Source of the DNA: Acidocella sp.
GTDB lineage: Bacteria; Pseudomonadota; Alphaproteobacteria; Acetobacterales; Acetobacteraceae
Assembly (NCBI GenBank): GCA_028687415.1
Contig: JAQUAC010000067.1
Coordinates: 1 to 9,854 of the forward strand
Reading direction: 5' to 3'
DNA: 9,854 bases
The position numbers and the translations under genes are program-made. The notes under the pieces were generated by a model. The model made no database searches, was not told the DNA's origin, and saw only the letters and a list, made by a program, of their open reading frames with translations. Positions 1 to 5,914 of this stretch are shown piece after piece (the stretch's first letter is position 1; the number at the start of each line of letters is the position of its first letter).

Positions 1-686
1 CCGCGCCGATGTCCGACAATCTGCCGGTGCTGCTGGCGTTGCTGGGCATCTGGCACCGGGATGTGTGCAAATATCCGGCGCGGGCGGTGCTGCCGTACGA
101 TCAGCGCCTGGCCCGGCTGCCAGCCTATTTGCAGCAGCTCGACATGGAATCCAACGGCAAGTGCGTGAAGCATGACGGCACGCCCGTGACCCGCCCTACC
201 GGCCCGCTGGTGTTCGGCGAGCCGGGTACTAACGGGCAGCACGCCTTCTACCAGCTTCTGCACCAGGGGACGGACGTGATTCCGTGCGAATTCCTCATTG
301 CCGCGCGGGGGCATGAGGAGGAGATGCAGGACCATCACGACCTGCTGATTGCCAACTGTCTGGCGCAGGCCCAGGCGCTGATGCAGGGGCGCACGCTGGC
401 CGAGGCCGGCGGCAACCCGCACCGGGTGTTCCCCGGCAACCGGCCCTCGCTGATGCTGGCCTACCGCCGGCTGGACCCGGAGACGCTGGGCAAACTCATC
501 GCGCTGTATGAGCACCGCATTTTTACCGAGGCGGCAATCTGGGGTATCAACGCCTTCGACCAATGGGGCGTGGAGCTGGGCAAGGAGTTGGCGACACAGC
601 TGCTGCCCGTGGTTGCCGGGCAGGCCGAGCCGGATGGGCAGGACCCCTCGACCAAGGGGCTGGTCGGTTTTCTGCGCGCGCGCTAG
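1..686 (+). CDS. pgi: Glucose-6-phosphate isomerase, C-terminal part (5' truncated by window edge)
   Basis: Interconverts glucose 6-phosphate and fructose 6-phosphate in the cytoplasm. The gene enters from the left: the reading frame is open from base 3 (Ala-Pro, then Met at 9), and that Met lies inside the conserved LLALLGIW region, so it is not the true start. About 227 of the roughly 550 residues usual for the family are visible. Counting from the Met at 9, the MESNGK motif carries the catalytic Glu (E47, equivalent to rabbit E357). GEPGTNGQHAFYQ carries the catalytic His (H78, rabbit H388), and FDQWGVELGK the active-site Lys (K192, rabbit K518). The run from GTDVIPCEF through HHDLLIAN also matches the family. 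The C-terminus FLRAR ends at TAG 684-686. No GC-rich terminator follows; the next 130 bases are AT-rich. Identification is secure; only the N-terminal half is unseen. Confidence 0.97.
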   Translation, partial: APMSDNLPVLLALLGIWHRDVCKYPARAVLPYDQRLARLPAYLQQLDMESNGKCVKHDGTPVTRPTGPLVFGEPGTNGQHAFYQLLHQGTDVIPCEFLIAARGHEEEMQDHHDLLIANCLAQAQALMQGRTLAEAGGNPHRVFPGNRPSLMLAYRRLDPETLGKLIALYEHRIFTEAAIWGINAFDQWGVELGKELATQLLPVVAGQAEPDGQDPSTKGLVGFLRAR

Positions 687-816
687 CCGCCGCAAACGTA
701 AAATATTTTGTTGTCGTTATTACTCTAAGGTTTAGAGTGAAAAAATATATTGTTTGGTAAAAGTTTTTGCGCAGCTGAGCCAGTGTTAAGCCGTAGGGCT
801 TTGTAATGGGACGGCC
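687..816. promoter_or_regulatory. AT-rich spacer with palindromes upstream of the kinase gene
   Basis: This is the longest gene-free stretch in the window (130 bases), and its first 80 bases are much richer in A/T than the flanking genes. It holds a perfect 10-base palindrome AAAATATTTT (700-709) and a perfect 7-base inverted repeat ACTCTAA-ggt-TTAGAGT (722-738). A TATATT (746-751) could serve as a -10 box, but I find no convincing -35 at 16-18 bases from it. I infer that this is the promoter/operator region of the downstream kinase. The inverted repeat is AT-rich and not followed by a T-tract on either strand, so it looks more like a protein-binding site than a terminator. No promoter can be named with confidence. 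Confidence 0.4.
722..738. repeat. Perfect 7-bp inverted repeat, possible operator
   Basis: ACTCTAA (722-728), spacer ggt, TTAGAGT (732-738). The arms are exact reverse complements and sit about 80 bases before the kinase start. The same 8-mer ACTCTAAA/TTTAGAGT recurs at 4176-4183 in the spacer between the TPR-lipoprotein gene and apaG. The regulator is not identifiable from sequence. Confidence 0.45.
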
Positions 817-1491
817 ATGAAAGACGATTTGCCCGAGACACCAGAACCTTTGGAACGCTTTGCGGCGCAGGTCGCGCATGACTTCAATAACCTGCTGACC
901 GGCATTCTCGGTAATCTGGAGCTGATGCAGCGCCGGGCGGCGCGCAGCGGGGAGCATGGTTTCGACGGCTATCTGGATGGCGCGCGCCGTGCCGGGGGCC
1001 GCGCCGTGCAATTCGGCCAGCGGTTGTTGGCGTTTTCCGGCCCGATGACGCAAGAGGCCACGAGCCAGCCGCTCGGCCCGCTGCTCCACGAGGTGGTGAA
1101 ACCGTTCCGCGACCGCGGAAAGCAGGTGACACTGGTGCTGGCGGAAGAGGATATGCCCGTGCTCTGCGACCCCGCGCAGGCGGAGCTGGCCCTGAGCGAG
1201 CTGCTGCATAATGCCGAGGAGGCCACGGCGCAGGGCGGGGGGATTTTTCTGGAAGCTGAGGTTTCGGCCCAGTACGTGATCATCCGCGTGCGTGATACGG
1301 GCTGTGGCATGACGCCGGAAATGCTGGCTCAGGCCGGGCAGGCATTTTTCACTACCCGCTCTAATGGCACCGGCAAGGGGCTGGGCTTGCCCATAGCGGC
1401 GCGATTCGCCCGCCAGGCTGGCGGCGGAATGCGCATAGAGAGCGCTCCCGGCGAAGGCTGCACGGTGACTTTGACGCTGCCGCGCGGGTGA
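817..1491 (+). CDS. Small soluble sensor-less histidine kinase (NtrB/CckA-type transmitter)
   Basis: A 224-residue protein consisting only of a transmitter module. The H-box AAQVAHDFNNLLTGILGNLE has His21 as the likely phospho-acceptor and resembles the HDFNNLL boxes of CckA- and NtrB-like kinases. The ATPase part shows an N-box (LLHNAEEA, N132), G1 box (DTGCGM, D160-M165), F-box (AFFTT, 176-180) and G2 box (GTGKGLGL, 184-191). All catalytic motifs look intact. I see no transmembrane segment, PAS, GAF or HAMP domain before the H-box, and no receiver domain after it; only about 14 residues precede the H-box. No response regulator lies nearby, so it is an orphan here. The start ATG has a GGGA five bases upstream (weak Shine-Dalgarno). 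It must receive its signal through a partner, or it serves as a phosphotransfer/phosphatase module (inference). It ends 12 bases short of the convergent tRNA-Gln. Confidence 0.9.
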   Translation: MKDDLPETPEPLERFAAQVAHDFNNLLTGILGNLELMQRRAARSGEHGFDGYLDGARRAGGRAVQFGQRLLAFSGPMTQEATSQPLGPLLHEVVKPFRDRGKQVTLVLAEEDMPVLCDPAQAELALSELLHNAEEATAQGGGIFLEAEVSAQYVIIRVRDTGCGMTPEMLAQAGQAFFTTRSNGTGKGLGLPIAARFARQAGGGMRIESAPGEGCTVTLTLPRG

Positions 1492-1503
1492 TTCTTAAGG
1501 GAA

Positions 1504-1578
1504 TGGCTGGGACGGGAGGATTCGAACCTCCGTATGGCGGAATCAAAATCCGCTGCCTTACCGCTTGGCGACGTCCCA
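1504..1578 (-). tRNA. tRNA-Gln, anticodon TTG
   Basis: On the minus strand this 75-base stretch folds as a complete tRNA with encoded CCA. The acceptor stem TGGGACG pairs with CGTCCCA, including the U1-A72 pair typical of tRNA-Gln. The D-stem is GCC/GGC, the anticodon stem GCGGA/TCCGC with loop TTTTGAT (anticodon TTG), and the T-stem GGAGG/CCTCC around TTCGAAT. The discriminator is G (plus-strand C1507) and CCA lies at 1506-1504. The 5' end is 14 bases after the ispE stop, so it is probably made by processing of the ispE transcript. No T-tract terminator is visible in the bases that follow, which run into the end of the convergent kinase gene. Confidence 0.97.
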
Positions 1579-1592
1579 TTGCGTGGCGGTTC

Positions 1593-2441
1593 TCATAGGT
1601 CCGGTTGGGGCGGCTCGTAAAGCCCCCCACCCCAATGCCACCATCCGGGCTGGGTGATGCGTGATGCCGCCGCCGCCGCCGCCGCCGGGGTGGGGAAGAT
1701 GGCGAAGCAGGTGGCGCCGGAGCCGCTCATGCGCGCGAGCAGCGCGCCGGGCAGGGCGGTGAGCACATCCAGCACCTCGCCGATGACCGGCTGGATGCCG
1801 ATGGCAGCCGCCTGCAGATCATTGGTGCAGCGGTGCAAATCCGCCGCCATGGCCTCGGCGCTGGGCCAGGATGTGGGCAAATCCGCTGCCGGGGTGAAGC
1901 CGCCCTGGCGGGCGCGAAATACGGCGGGGGTGGGCACGGCCACGCCGGGATTGACCAGCACCATGCCAAATTCCGGCAAACGCGGAGCGGGGACCAGAAT
2001 CTCGCCGATGCCCTGCATGCGCGCGGGGGCAGAGGCGAGGCAGACGGGCACGTCCGCGCCCAGGCCCAGCGCCAAAGCGGGCAAATCCGCATCCCTTATG
2101 CCCCAGAGCGTGCGGAGCGCGTGCAGCGCCGCCGCCGCGTCCGCCGAGCCGCCACCGATGCCTGAGGCCACGGGCAGGTTTTTCTCCAGCGTCAGCGCCG
2201 CGCCGCGCCCGGGGGCCAGGGCGCGGGCAGCGCGCAGCAGCAAATTATCCGCCTCCGCCCGCAGCACGGCGCCGAAAGGGCCGGTGATGCCGAGGGATAG
2301 CTCCTCCGCCGGGGAGGCGCTGACCATATCGCCTATGGCGGGGAACACGGCCAAGCTGTCCAGCAGATGGTAGCCGTCCTCGCGCTTGGCGGTGACGTGC
2401 AGATACAGGTTTACCTTCGCGGGCGCGAAACGCGTGGGCAT
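1593..2441 (-). CDS. ispE: 4-diphosphocytidyl-2-C-methyl-D-erythritol kinase
   Basis: ATP-dependent kinase of the non-mevalonate (MEP) isoprenoid pathway; it phosphorylates the 2-hydroxyl of CDP-methylerythritol in the cytoplasm. At 282 residues it has the usual family length. GHMP-kinase landmarks are all present: the N-terminal APAKVNLYLHV with K9 and N11, the glycine-rich ATP loop LPVASGIGGGSADAAAAL (89-106), the catalytic Asp in LGADVPVCL (D130, E. coli D141 equivalent), and the C-terminal MSGSGATCF (238-246). The ATG is two bases after the TAA of the upstream TPR gene, and its only ribosome site (GGCGGA) lies inside the end of that gene, so the two are probably translationally coupled. 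An Ala7 run (253-259) near the C-terminus is encoded by seven GCC/GGC triplets. The tRNA-Gln follows 14 bases downstream. Confidence 0.97.
   Translation of the reverse strand: MPTRFAPAKVNLYLHVTAKREDGYHLLDSLAVFPAIGDMVSASPAEELSLGITGPFGAVLRAEADNLLLRAARALAPGRGAALTLEKNLPVASGIGGGSADAAAALHALRTLWGIRDADLPALALGLGADVPVCLASAPARMQGIGEILVPAPRLPEFGMVLVNPGVAVPTPAVFRARQGGFTPAADLPTSWPSAEAMAADLHRCTNDLQAAAIGIQPVIGEVLDVLTALPGALLARMSGSGATCFAIFPTPAAAAAAASRITQPGWWHWGGGLYEPPQPDL
1666..1686. repeat. (GCC)7 trinucleotide repeat inside ispE
   Basis: Seven uninterrupted GCC triplets on the plus strand encode seven consecutive Ala residues near the IspE C-terminus, in the stretch between MSGSGATCFAIFP and the final helix. 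Slippage would add or remove whole Ala residues without breaking the frame. Confidence 0.9.
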
Positions 2442-2443
2442 GG

Positions 2444-4132
2444 TTAGTCCGCCGTCCCGAAATGCTGCTCGATCTTGCCTTGCAACTCAGCCGCCAGCTT
2501 GGGGGACGGCTGCAGGGAGAGAGCCCGCTGCCATTGGAAATCCGCCTGCAGCTTTTGGCCCGCCTGCCAGAACGCATCGCCCAGATGCCCGTTTACCTCG
2601 GGATCGTCAGGGCTCAGCTGCACCGCCTGGATGAGCAGGGAGAGCGCCCCCTTGGTGTTGCCCTGCTTCATTTCCACAAAGCCAAGCGAGTCGATGACCG
2701 CGCCGTCATTCGGGGTCAGGCCCGCGGCGCGGGTGAGCATGGCTTTCGCCTCCCCCAGATGCTCGCCGCGCAACGCCCAGCTATAGCCGAGGTAGTTCAG
2801 CACATAAGGCTGGTTGGGAGAGAGTTGCAGCGCTTCCTGCAGGTCGGGCTCGGCGGCCTGCCAGTTGCCGGTCTGGTCCTCGCAGATGGCGCGGTCGTAG
2901 AACAAGCTCCAGGCATTGGCGGGCGGCGGGTTGCCGGCGGCGGTAATGGCCTGGGTGTAGTAGGACATGGCGTCGTTATATTGGCTGGCGCTGCGCAGCA
3001 CGTCGCCGGTGGTGGCGAGCAGTCCGGCATCGTCAGGCGTGGCGGCCAGCAGGCCTTGAAGCAAGGCCACCGCCGGCTTGGTCTGGTCCAGCGCCGCCAG
3101 CAGATTGGCCTGTTCCAGCGCCGCCGGGCCGTAGAGCGGGTCGGTCTTGGCGATGGGGGCCAGCGTATCCAGCGCGTTCTGCATCTCCACCGGGGTGGGG
3201 GTGAAGTTCGGGACATCCGCGCCGGTCTGGCTGCTGGCCAGCAGCAGCCGCGCGGCGGAGAGGTCTGGCCGCAATTGCAGGGCGAAGCGCAGGAACACGG
3301 TGCGCAGGAACGTCGCTTGCGGCTGGCTGAGTGACCCGGCGAGGGTGAGATACGCCTCCGCCATGCCCTGGGCGGCGGTGCTGATGACGGGGTCCTTCAC
3401 CTGCGCCTGCAAGGCTGGCAGGGCGATGCGCAAATCCGGATGCGCGGTGATGAGCGCCGCCAGCGTCGCCTGGGCCTGGGCTTCCTGCCCCTGGCGTGCC
3501 TTCCAGCTGGCGAGAATCTGCGCCAGGCGCAGATTAGGTTTGCTGGTATCCACGGCGCTGTAGAGCTGGGCGGCGTTCTTGGTGTCCCCCGCGGCGTCGG
3601 CGATGAGGGCGGCGTTGAGCACGTAGACGGGGCCGAACGGGCCGTTGTTGAAATACGGACCAAGCCCGTTCAACGCCGCCTGCTCGTTGCCTTGGCCGAA
3701 TTTTGCCCAGGCCAGCAGCAGCGGCTTGATCAGCCCGGCCAGATCGTCGCGCGGCAGGGTGGTGAACAGTTGTGAGGCTTGGTCGAAATTGCCGTTCGCG
3801 GCGGTCTGGTTGCCGAGCAGCAGAGTGGCCAGGGCGTTGCCGGGGAGTCTTGGCGCCAGGGTGGCGGCGAGCGGGTTGCCGGAGAGCAGGCCGGCCAGGA
3901 ACCCCTCGGCGATCAGCTCCTGATTATTCGGCGCGGTTTGCAGCGCCTTGGCGTAGAACTTGGCGGCGGAGGCCGGGTCGTTCTGCGAATCCGCGTAGCG
4001 CGCGGCCAGAAAGGCGCCGTAAGCCGGGTCTGGCTGGGCGGTTTGAGCGGCTGTGCCGCCGGGGCCGGCGGCACAGGCCGAGAGCATGATGCATACGGCG
4101 ACAGCGCCACGGCGGCCAAACAGGGAGAACAT
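2444..4132 (-). CDS. TPR-repeat outer-membrane-type lipoprotein
   Basis: A 562-residue tetratricopeptide-repeat protein of unknown specific role, probably a periplasm-facing lipoprotein. The N-terminus MFSLFGRRGAVAVCIMLSAC is a lipoprotein signal: Arg pair, hydrophobic stretch, lipobox LSAC with Cys20. Residue +2 is Ala, which does not signal inner-membrane retention. I chose the ATG at 4132 because AGAGG lies six bases upstream of it. An in-frame ATG six bases earlier (4138) directly abuts that ribosome site, and one at 4189 would add a 19-residue extension that buries the signal peptide. One TPR-like unit lies at about residues 38-72 and a clearer tandem of roughly five at 330-545, with consensus-like blocks such as YVLNYLGYSWALRGE and VIDSLGFVEMKQGN. 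The middle is Ala/Leu-rich and helical. It is the first gene of a probable operon with ispE; an adjacent TPR gene and ispE is an arrangement I recall in alphaproteobacteria. TPRs usually mediate protein contacts; the partner is unknown. Confidence 0.88.
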   Translation of the reverse strand: MFSLFGRRGAVAVCIMLSACAAGPGGTAAQTAQPDPAYGAFLAARYADSQNDPASAAKFYAKALQTAPNNQELIAEGFLAGLLSGNPLAATLAPRLPGNALATLLLGNQTAANGNFDQASQLFTTLPRDDLAGLIKPLLLAWAKFGQGNEQAALNGLGPYFNNGPFGPVYVLNAALIADAAGDTKNAAQLYSAVDTSKPNLRLAQILASWKARQGQEAQAQATLAALITAHPDLRIALPALQAQVKDPVISTAAQGMAEAYLTLAGSLSQPQATFLRTVFLRFALQLRPDLSAARLLLASSQTGADVPNFTPTPVEMQNALDTLAPIAKTDPLYGPAALEQANLLAALDQTKPAVALLQGLLAATPDDAGLLATTGDVLRSASQYNDAMSYYTQAITAAGNPPPANAWSLFYDRAICEDQTGNWQAAEPDLQEALQLSPNQPYVLNYLGYSWALRGEHLGEAKAMLTRAAGLTPNDGAVIDSLGFVEMKQGNTKGALSLLIQAVQLSPDDPEVNGHLGDAFWQAGQKLQADFQWQRALSLQPSPKLAAELQGKIEQHFGTAD

Positions 4133-4238
4133 TTCCATCCTCTCTGGTGTAGCAGCGCGATTTGCGCGCGGCAAAACTCTAAATTTCATCGGGGTGTCCG
4201 CGCTTGTCCCGCCGGGGTTGCTGCGTTAGCGTCAAGTC
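4133..4238. promoter_or_regulatory. Divergent spacer between the TPR-lipoprotein gene and apaG
   Basis: The 106 bases must hold the promoters for both directions unless transcripts start further away. It contains a GCGCG-attt-GCGCG near-palindrome (about 4155-4170), ACTCTAAA (4176-4183), and TTGTCC (4205-4210) followed 17 bases later by TAGCGT (4228-4233), a poor sigma-70-like pair. If that pair were used, transcription would start at or next to the apaG ATG. On the minus strand a TTGACG (4235-4230) has no -10 at a proper distance. An in-frame stop TAG at 4227-4229 precludes an N-terminal extension of apaG. Confidence 0.35.
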
Positions 4239-4643
4239 ATGCGCCAAGGTTTTGAAGCAACCACGGAAGACATCACGGTTCAGGTCCAGGTCTTTTATCT
4301 GGCCGACCAATCCAAACCGGATTCGGGGCAGTTCATCTGGGCGTATCATGTCACGATCATCAATCGCGGGCGCTTTGCCGTCCAGCTGTTGCGGCGGAGC
4401 TGGTGCATTACCGATGCGCATGGCCGGGTGCAAACCGTGCATGGCGAGGGGGTGGTGGGTGAGCAACCGGTGATCGAACCGGGGGCGCAGTACGAATATA
4501 CGTCCGGCACGCCGCTTTCCACGCCTTCCGGCTTCATGACCGGACAGTATCATATGCAGGTGGTGGCGTCAGGCGCACCCTTTGACATCGCCATCCCCAC
4601 CTTCAGCCTGGACAGCCCGCACCAGAACACCCGTCTGCATTAA
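4239..4643 (+). CDS. apaG: ApaG-family protein (ApaG domain, fibronectin type III-like fold)
   Basis: At 134 residues, this matches the small single-domain ApaG family (about 125-135 aa). Signature blocks are VFYLADQSKPDSGQF (18-32), WAYHVTIINRG (34-44), VQLLRRSWCITDAHG (48-62), GEGVVGEQPVIEPG (69-82) and TPSGFMTGQYHM (95-106). ApaG folds as a beta-sandwich and has been linked genetically to Co2+/Mg2+ handling in enterobacteria. The biochemical function is not established, and the same domain occurs in eukaryotic F-box proteins. No Shine-Dalgarno precedes the ATG, and an in-frame stop lies 12 bases upstream, so this ATG is the furthest-upstream ATG available. Translation may be leaderless or otherwise SD-independent. 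The stop is TAA at 4641-4643, 70 bases before folE. Confidence 0.93.
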   Translation: MRQGFEATTEDITVQVQVFYLADQSKPDSGQFIWAYHVTIINRGRFAVQLLRRSWCITDAHGRVQTVHGEGVVGEQPVIEPGAQYEYTSGTPLSTPSGFMTGQYHMQVVASGAPFDIAIPTFSLDSPHQNTRLH

Positions 4644-4713
4644 TGCGCCCTCTGAGGTTGCGGGTTTTTCATGCTTGCCCATATTGGTGTTTCAGCGTTC
4701 AGATTAATTCTCA
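4644..4713 (+). promoter_or_regulatory. apaG-folE spacer, leader of folE
   Basis: Seventy bases, AT-rich in the last 40. GCGGGTTTTTC at about 4661-4671 ends in a T5 tract, but upstream pairing is limited to three or four bases (CCC with GGG), so at most it is a weak terminator for apaG. TTGCCC and TTGGTG could act as -35 boxes, but no good -10 follows. No Shine-Dalgarno is present before the folE ATG. Confidence 0.3.
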
Positions 4714-5382
4714 ATGAAAAGCCTTGCCACGGAGTTTGCCGCCTTGACCATTCATGCCCCCGCCAAGCTCGCCGAATCCGGGCACGGCCCGAAGAGACCC
4801 AGCCGGGAAGAGGCCGAGGCGGCGATCCGCACCCTGCTGCTATGGGCGGGCGAGGATACTGAGCGTGAGGGGCTGAAAGACACTCCGGCCCGCGTCGCCC
4901 GCGCCTATGAGGAATTTTTCAAGGGCTATGCGGAAGACCCGGTGGCGCTGCTGACCCGCACCTTCGAGGAGATTGAGGGGTATGATGAGATGGTGGTGCT
5001 GCGCGATATCCGCGTGGAGAGCCATTGTGAGCACCACATGGTGCCCATCATCGGCCGGGCGCATGTGGCGTATCTGCCGGGCACGCGGGTTGTCGGCATC
5101 TCCAAGCTGGCGCGGGTGGTGGATGCCTATGCCCACCGCTTCCAGATTCAGGAGAAACTGACGGCGCAGATCGCCAACACCATCCAGGACGTGTTGCAGC
5201 CGCGCGGGGTGGCGGTGGTCATCGAGGCCAACCACCAGTGCATGTCCACCCGCGGGGTGCACAAGCCGGGGGCGAGCATGGTGACCAGCCGCATGCTCGG
5301 CGCCTTCAGGGATGATCCCTCCACCCGGCGGGAGTTCCTGGCGATCATCCAGGCGCGGACATGCAGCACGGTGGAAGGGTGA
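4714..5382 (+). CDS. folE: GTP cyclohydrolase I, type IA
   Basis: Converts GTP to 7,8-dihydroneopterin triphosphate and formate, the first step of tetrahydrofolate and pterin synthesis. At 222 residues it equals the E. coli enzyme in length. Zinc ligands are C105 and H108 in VESHCEHHMVPIIG and C176 in ANHQCMSTRG, each five positions before the E. coli equivalents (C110, H113, C181). The catalytic His residues H107 and H174 are also in register. GLKDTPARVARAYEEFF (53-69) and GISKLARVVDAYAHRFQIQE (128-147) are family blocks. Keeping the zinc site marks the zinc-dependent FolE, not the FolE2 family. The first ~30 residues are variable and no ribosome site precedes the ATG; a TTG at codon 11 has GGAG upstream and could be an alternative start. 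The stop overlaps the start of the deaminase gene. Confidence 0.97.
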   Translation: MKSLATEFAALTIHAPAKLAESGHGPKRPSREEAEAAIRTLLLWAGEDTEREGLKDTPARVARAYEEFFKGYAEDPVALLTRTFEEIEGYDEMVVLRDIRVESHCEHHMVPIIGRAHVAYLPGTRVVGISKLARVVDAYAHRFQIQEKLTAQIANTIQDVLQPRGVAVVIEANHQCMSTRGVHKPGASMVTSRMLGAFRDDPSTRREFLAIIQARTCSTVEG

Positions 5383-5858
5383 GCGAACACGGCCCCTTCA
5401 TGCGCCGGGCCATTGCGCTGGCCTATCAGGGCATGGCGGGCGGGCATGGCGGGCCGTTCGGCGCGGTGATCGTGCGCGATGGCAAGATTGTGGGCGAGGG
5501 GCATAACCGCGTGCTCTCCGCCTGCGACCCCACGGCCCATGCCGAGGTCACGGCGATCCGCGACGCGGCGGCGCGGGAGCGGAAGTTCGATCTCTCCGGC
5601 ACCGAGATCTACGTGAACGGCATGCCGTGCCCGATGTGCATGGCGGCGGTTTTTTGGGCGCGTATCGGCAAGGTGTATTACGGCTGTGGGCCGGAGGATG
5701 CCGAGGCAATCGGCTTTGATGACGAGGAATTCTACCGCCAGCTCGCGCTGCCGCCCCAGCAGCGCGCGATACCAGCCGTGCAGTTGAGCGAGTATCTGGA
5801 CGAGGCGCGGGCCACTTATGCCGCCTGGGCTGCGCTGGAGAGCAAGGTCCCGTATTAG
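5379..5858 (+). CDS. guaD: Guanine deaminase-like nucleobase deaminase (cytidine deaminase superfamily)
   Basis: Probably deaminates guanine to xanthine and ammonia in purine salvage or catabolism. As translated from GTG 5379 (159 aa), zinc-site residues are H54 and catalytic E56 in DPTAHAEVTAIR and C84, C87 in PCPMC. These are one position from B. subtilis GuaD (H53, E55, C83, C86), which is 156 aa. GGPFGAVIV, FWAR, GFDDEEFY and a C-terminal Tyr also match GuaD, whose swapped C-terminal tail closes the active site; this favours GuaD over TadA-type tRNA deaminases. I chose GTG because it makes a 4-base overlap (GTGA) with the folE stop and aligns the N-terminus with GuaD. ATG 5361, with AGG upstream, would add six residues. 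The usual Cys-Glu before PCPMC is Gly-Met here. A pterin or other purine-like substrate cannot be excluded, given coupling to folE. Confidence 0.87.
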   Translation: MSEHGPFMRRAIALAYQGMAGGHGGPFGAVIVRDGKIVGEGHNRVLSACDPTAHAEVTAIRDAAARERKFDLSGTEIYVNGMPCPMCMAAVFWARIGKVYYGCGPEDAEAIGFDDEEFYRQLALPPQQRAIPAVQLSEYLDEARATYAAWAALESKVPY

Positions 5859-5914
5859 GGACACACTGGCGGAGTCGCCTTGTGCGCTGTATCCCGCCGC
5901 AAGCAGGAGACACC

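Noticed and set aside
674..683. (GC)5 alternating run at the end of pgi
   Set aside because: Short, within codons for the Arg-Ala-Arg C-terminus in a GC-rich gene; no reason to assign a function.
1504..1578. tRNA-Gln as an integration (att) site for a mobile element
   Set aside because: No integrase, no visible direct repeat of the tRNA 3' end and only housekeeping genes on both sides.
1654..2373. Plus-strand open frame (239 codons) antisense to ispE
   Set aside because: Ala/Ser/Pro-rich shadow frame; the minus strand encodes complete IspE with all catalytic motifs.
2462..3334. Plus-strand open frame (290 codons) antisense to the TPR-lipoprotein gene
   Set aside because: Gln/Arg/Gly-rich shadow of the TPR coding sequence with no domain and no ribosome site. 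The minus-strand frame has TPR motifs, a signal peptide and a Shine-Dalgarno.
4230..4235. TTGACG on the minus strand as a -35 box for the TPR gene
   Set aside because: No acceptable -10 sequence at 15-19 bases downstream (the 17-base position reads GCGGGA).
4645..4671. Possible intrinsic terminator after apaG (GCGGG followed by T5)
   Set aside because: Upstream pairing is only three or four base pairs; not enough to call a terminator.
5868..5882. GGCG-gagt-CGCC hairpin between the deaminase and heme A synthase genes
   Set aside because: Only a 4-bp stem with no T-tract after it; does not qualify as a terminator, so the operon may run through.
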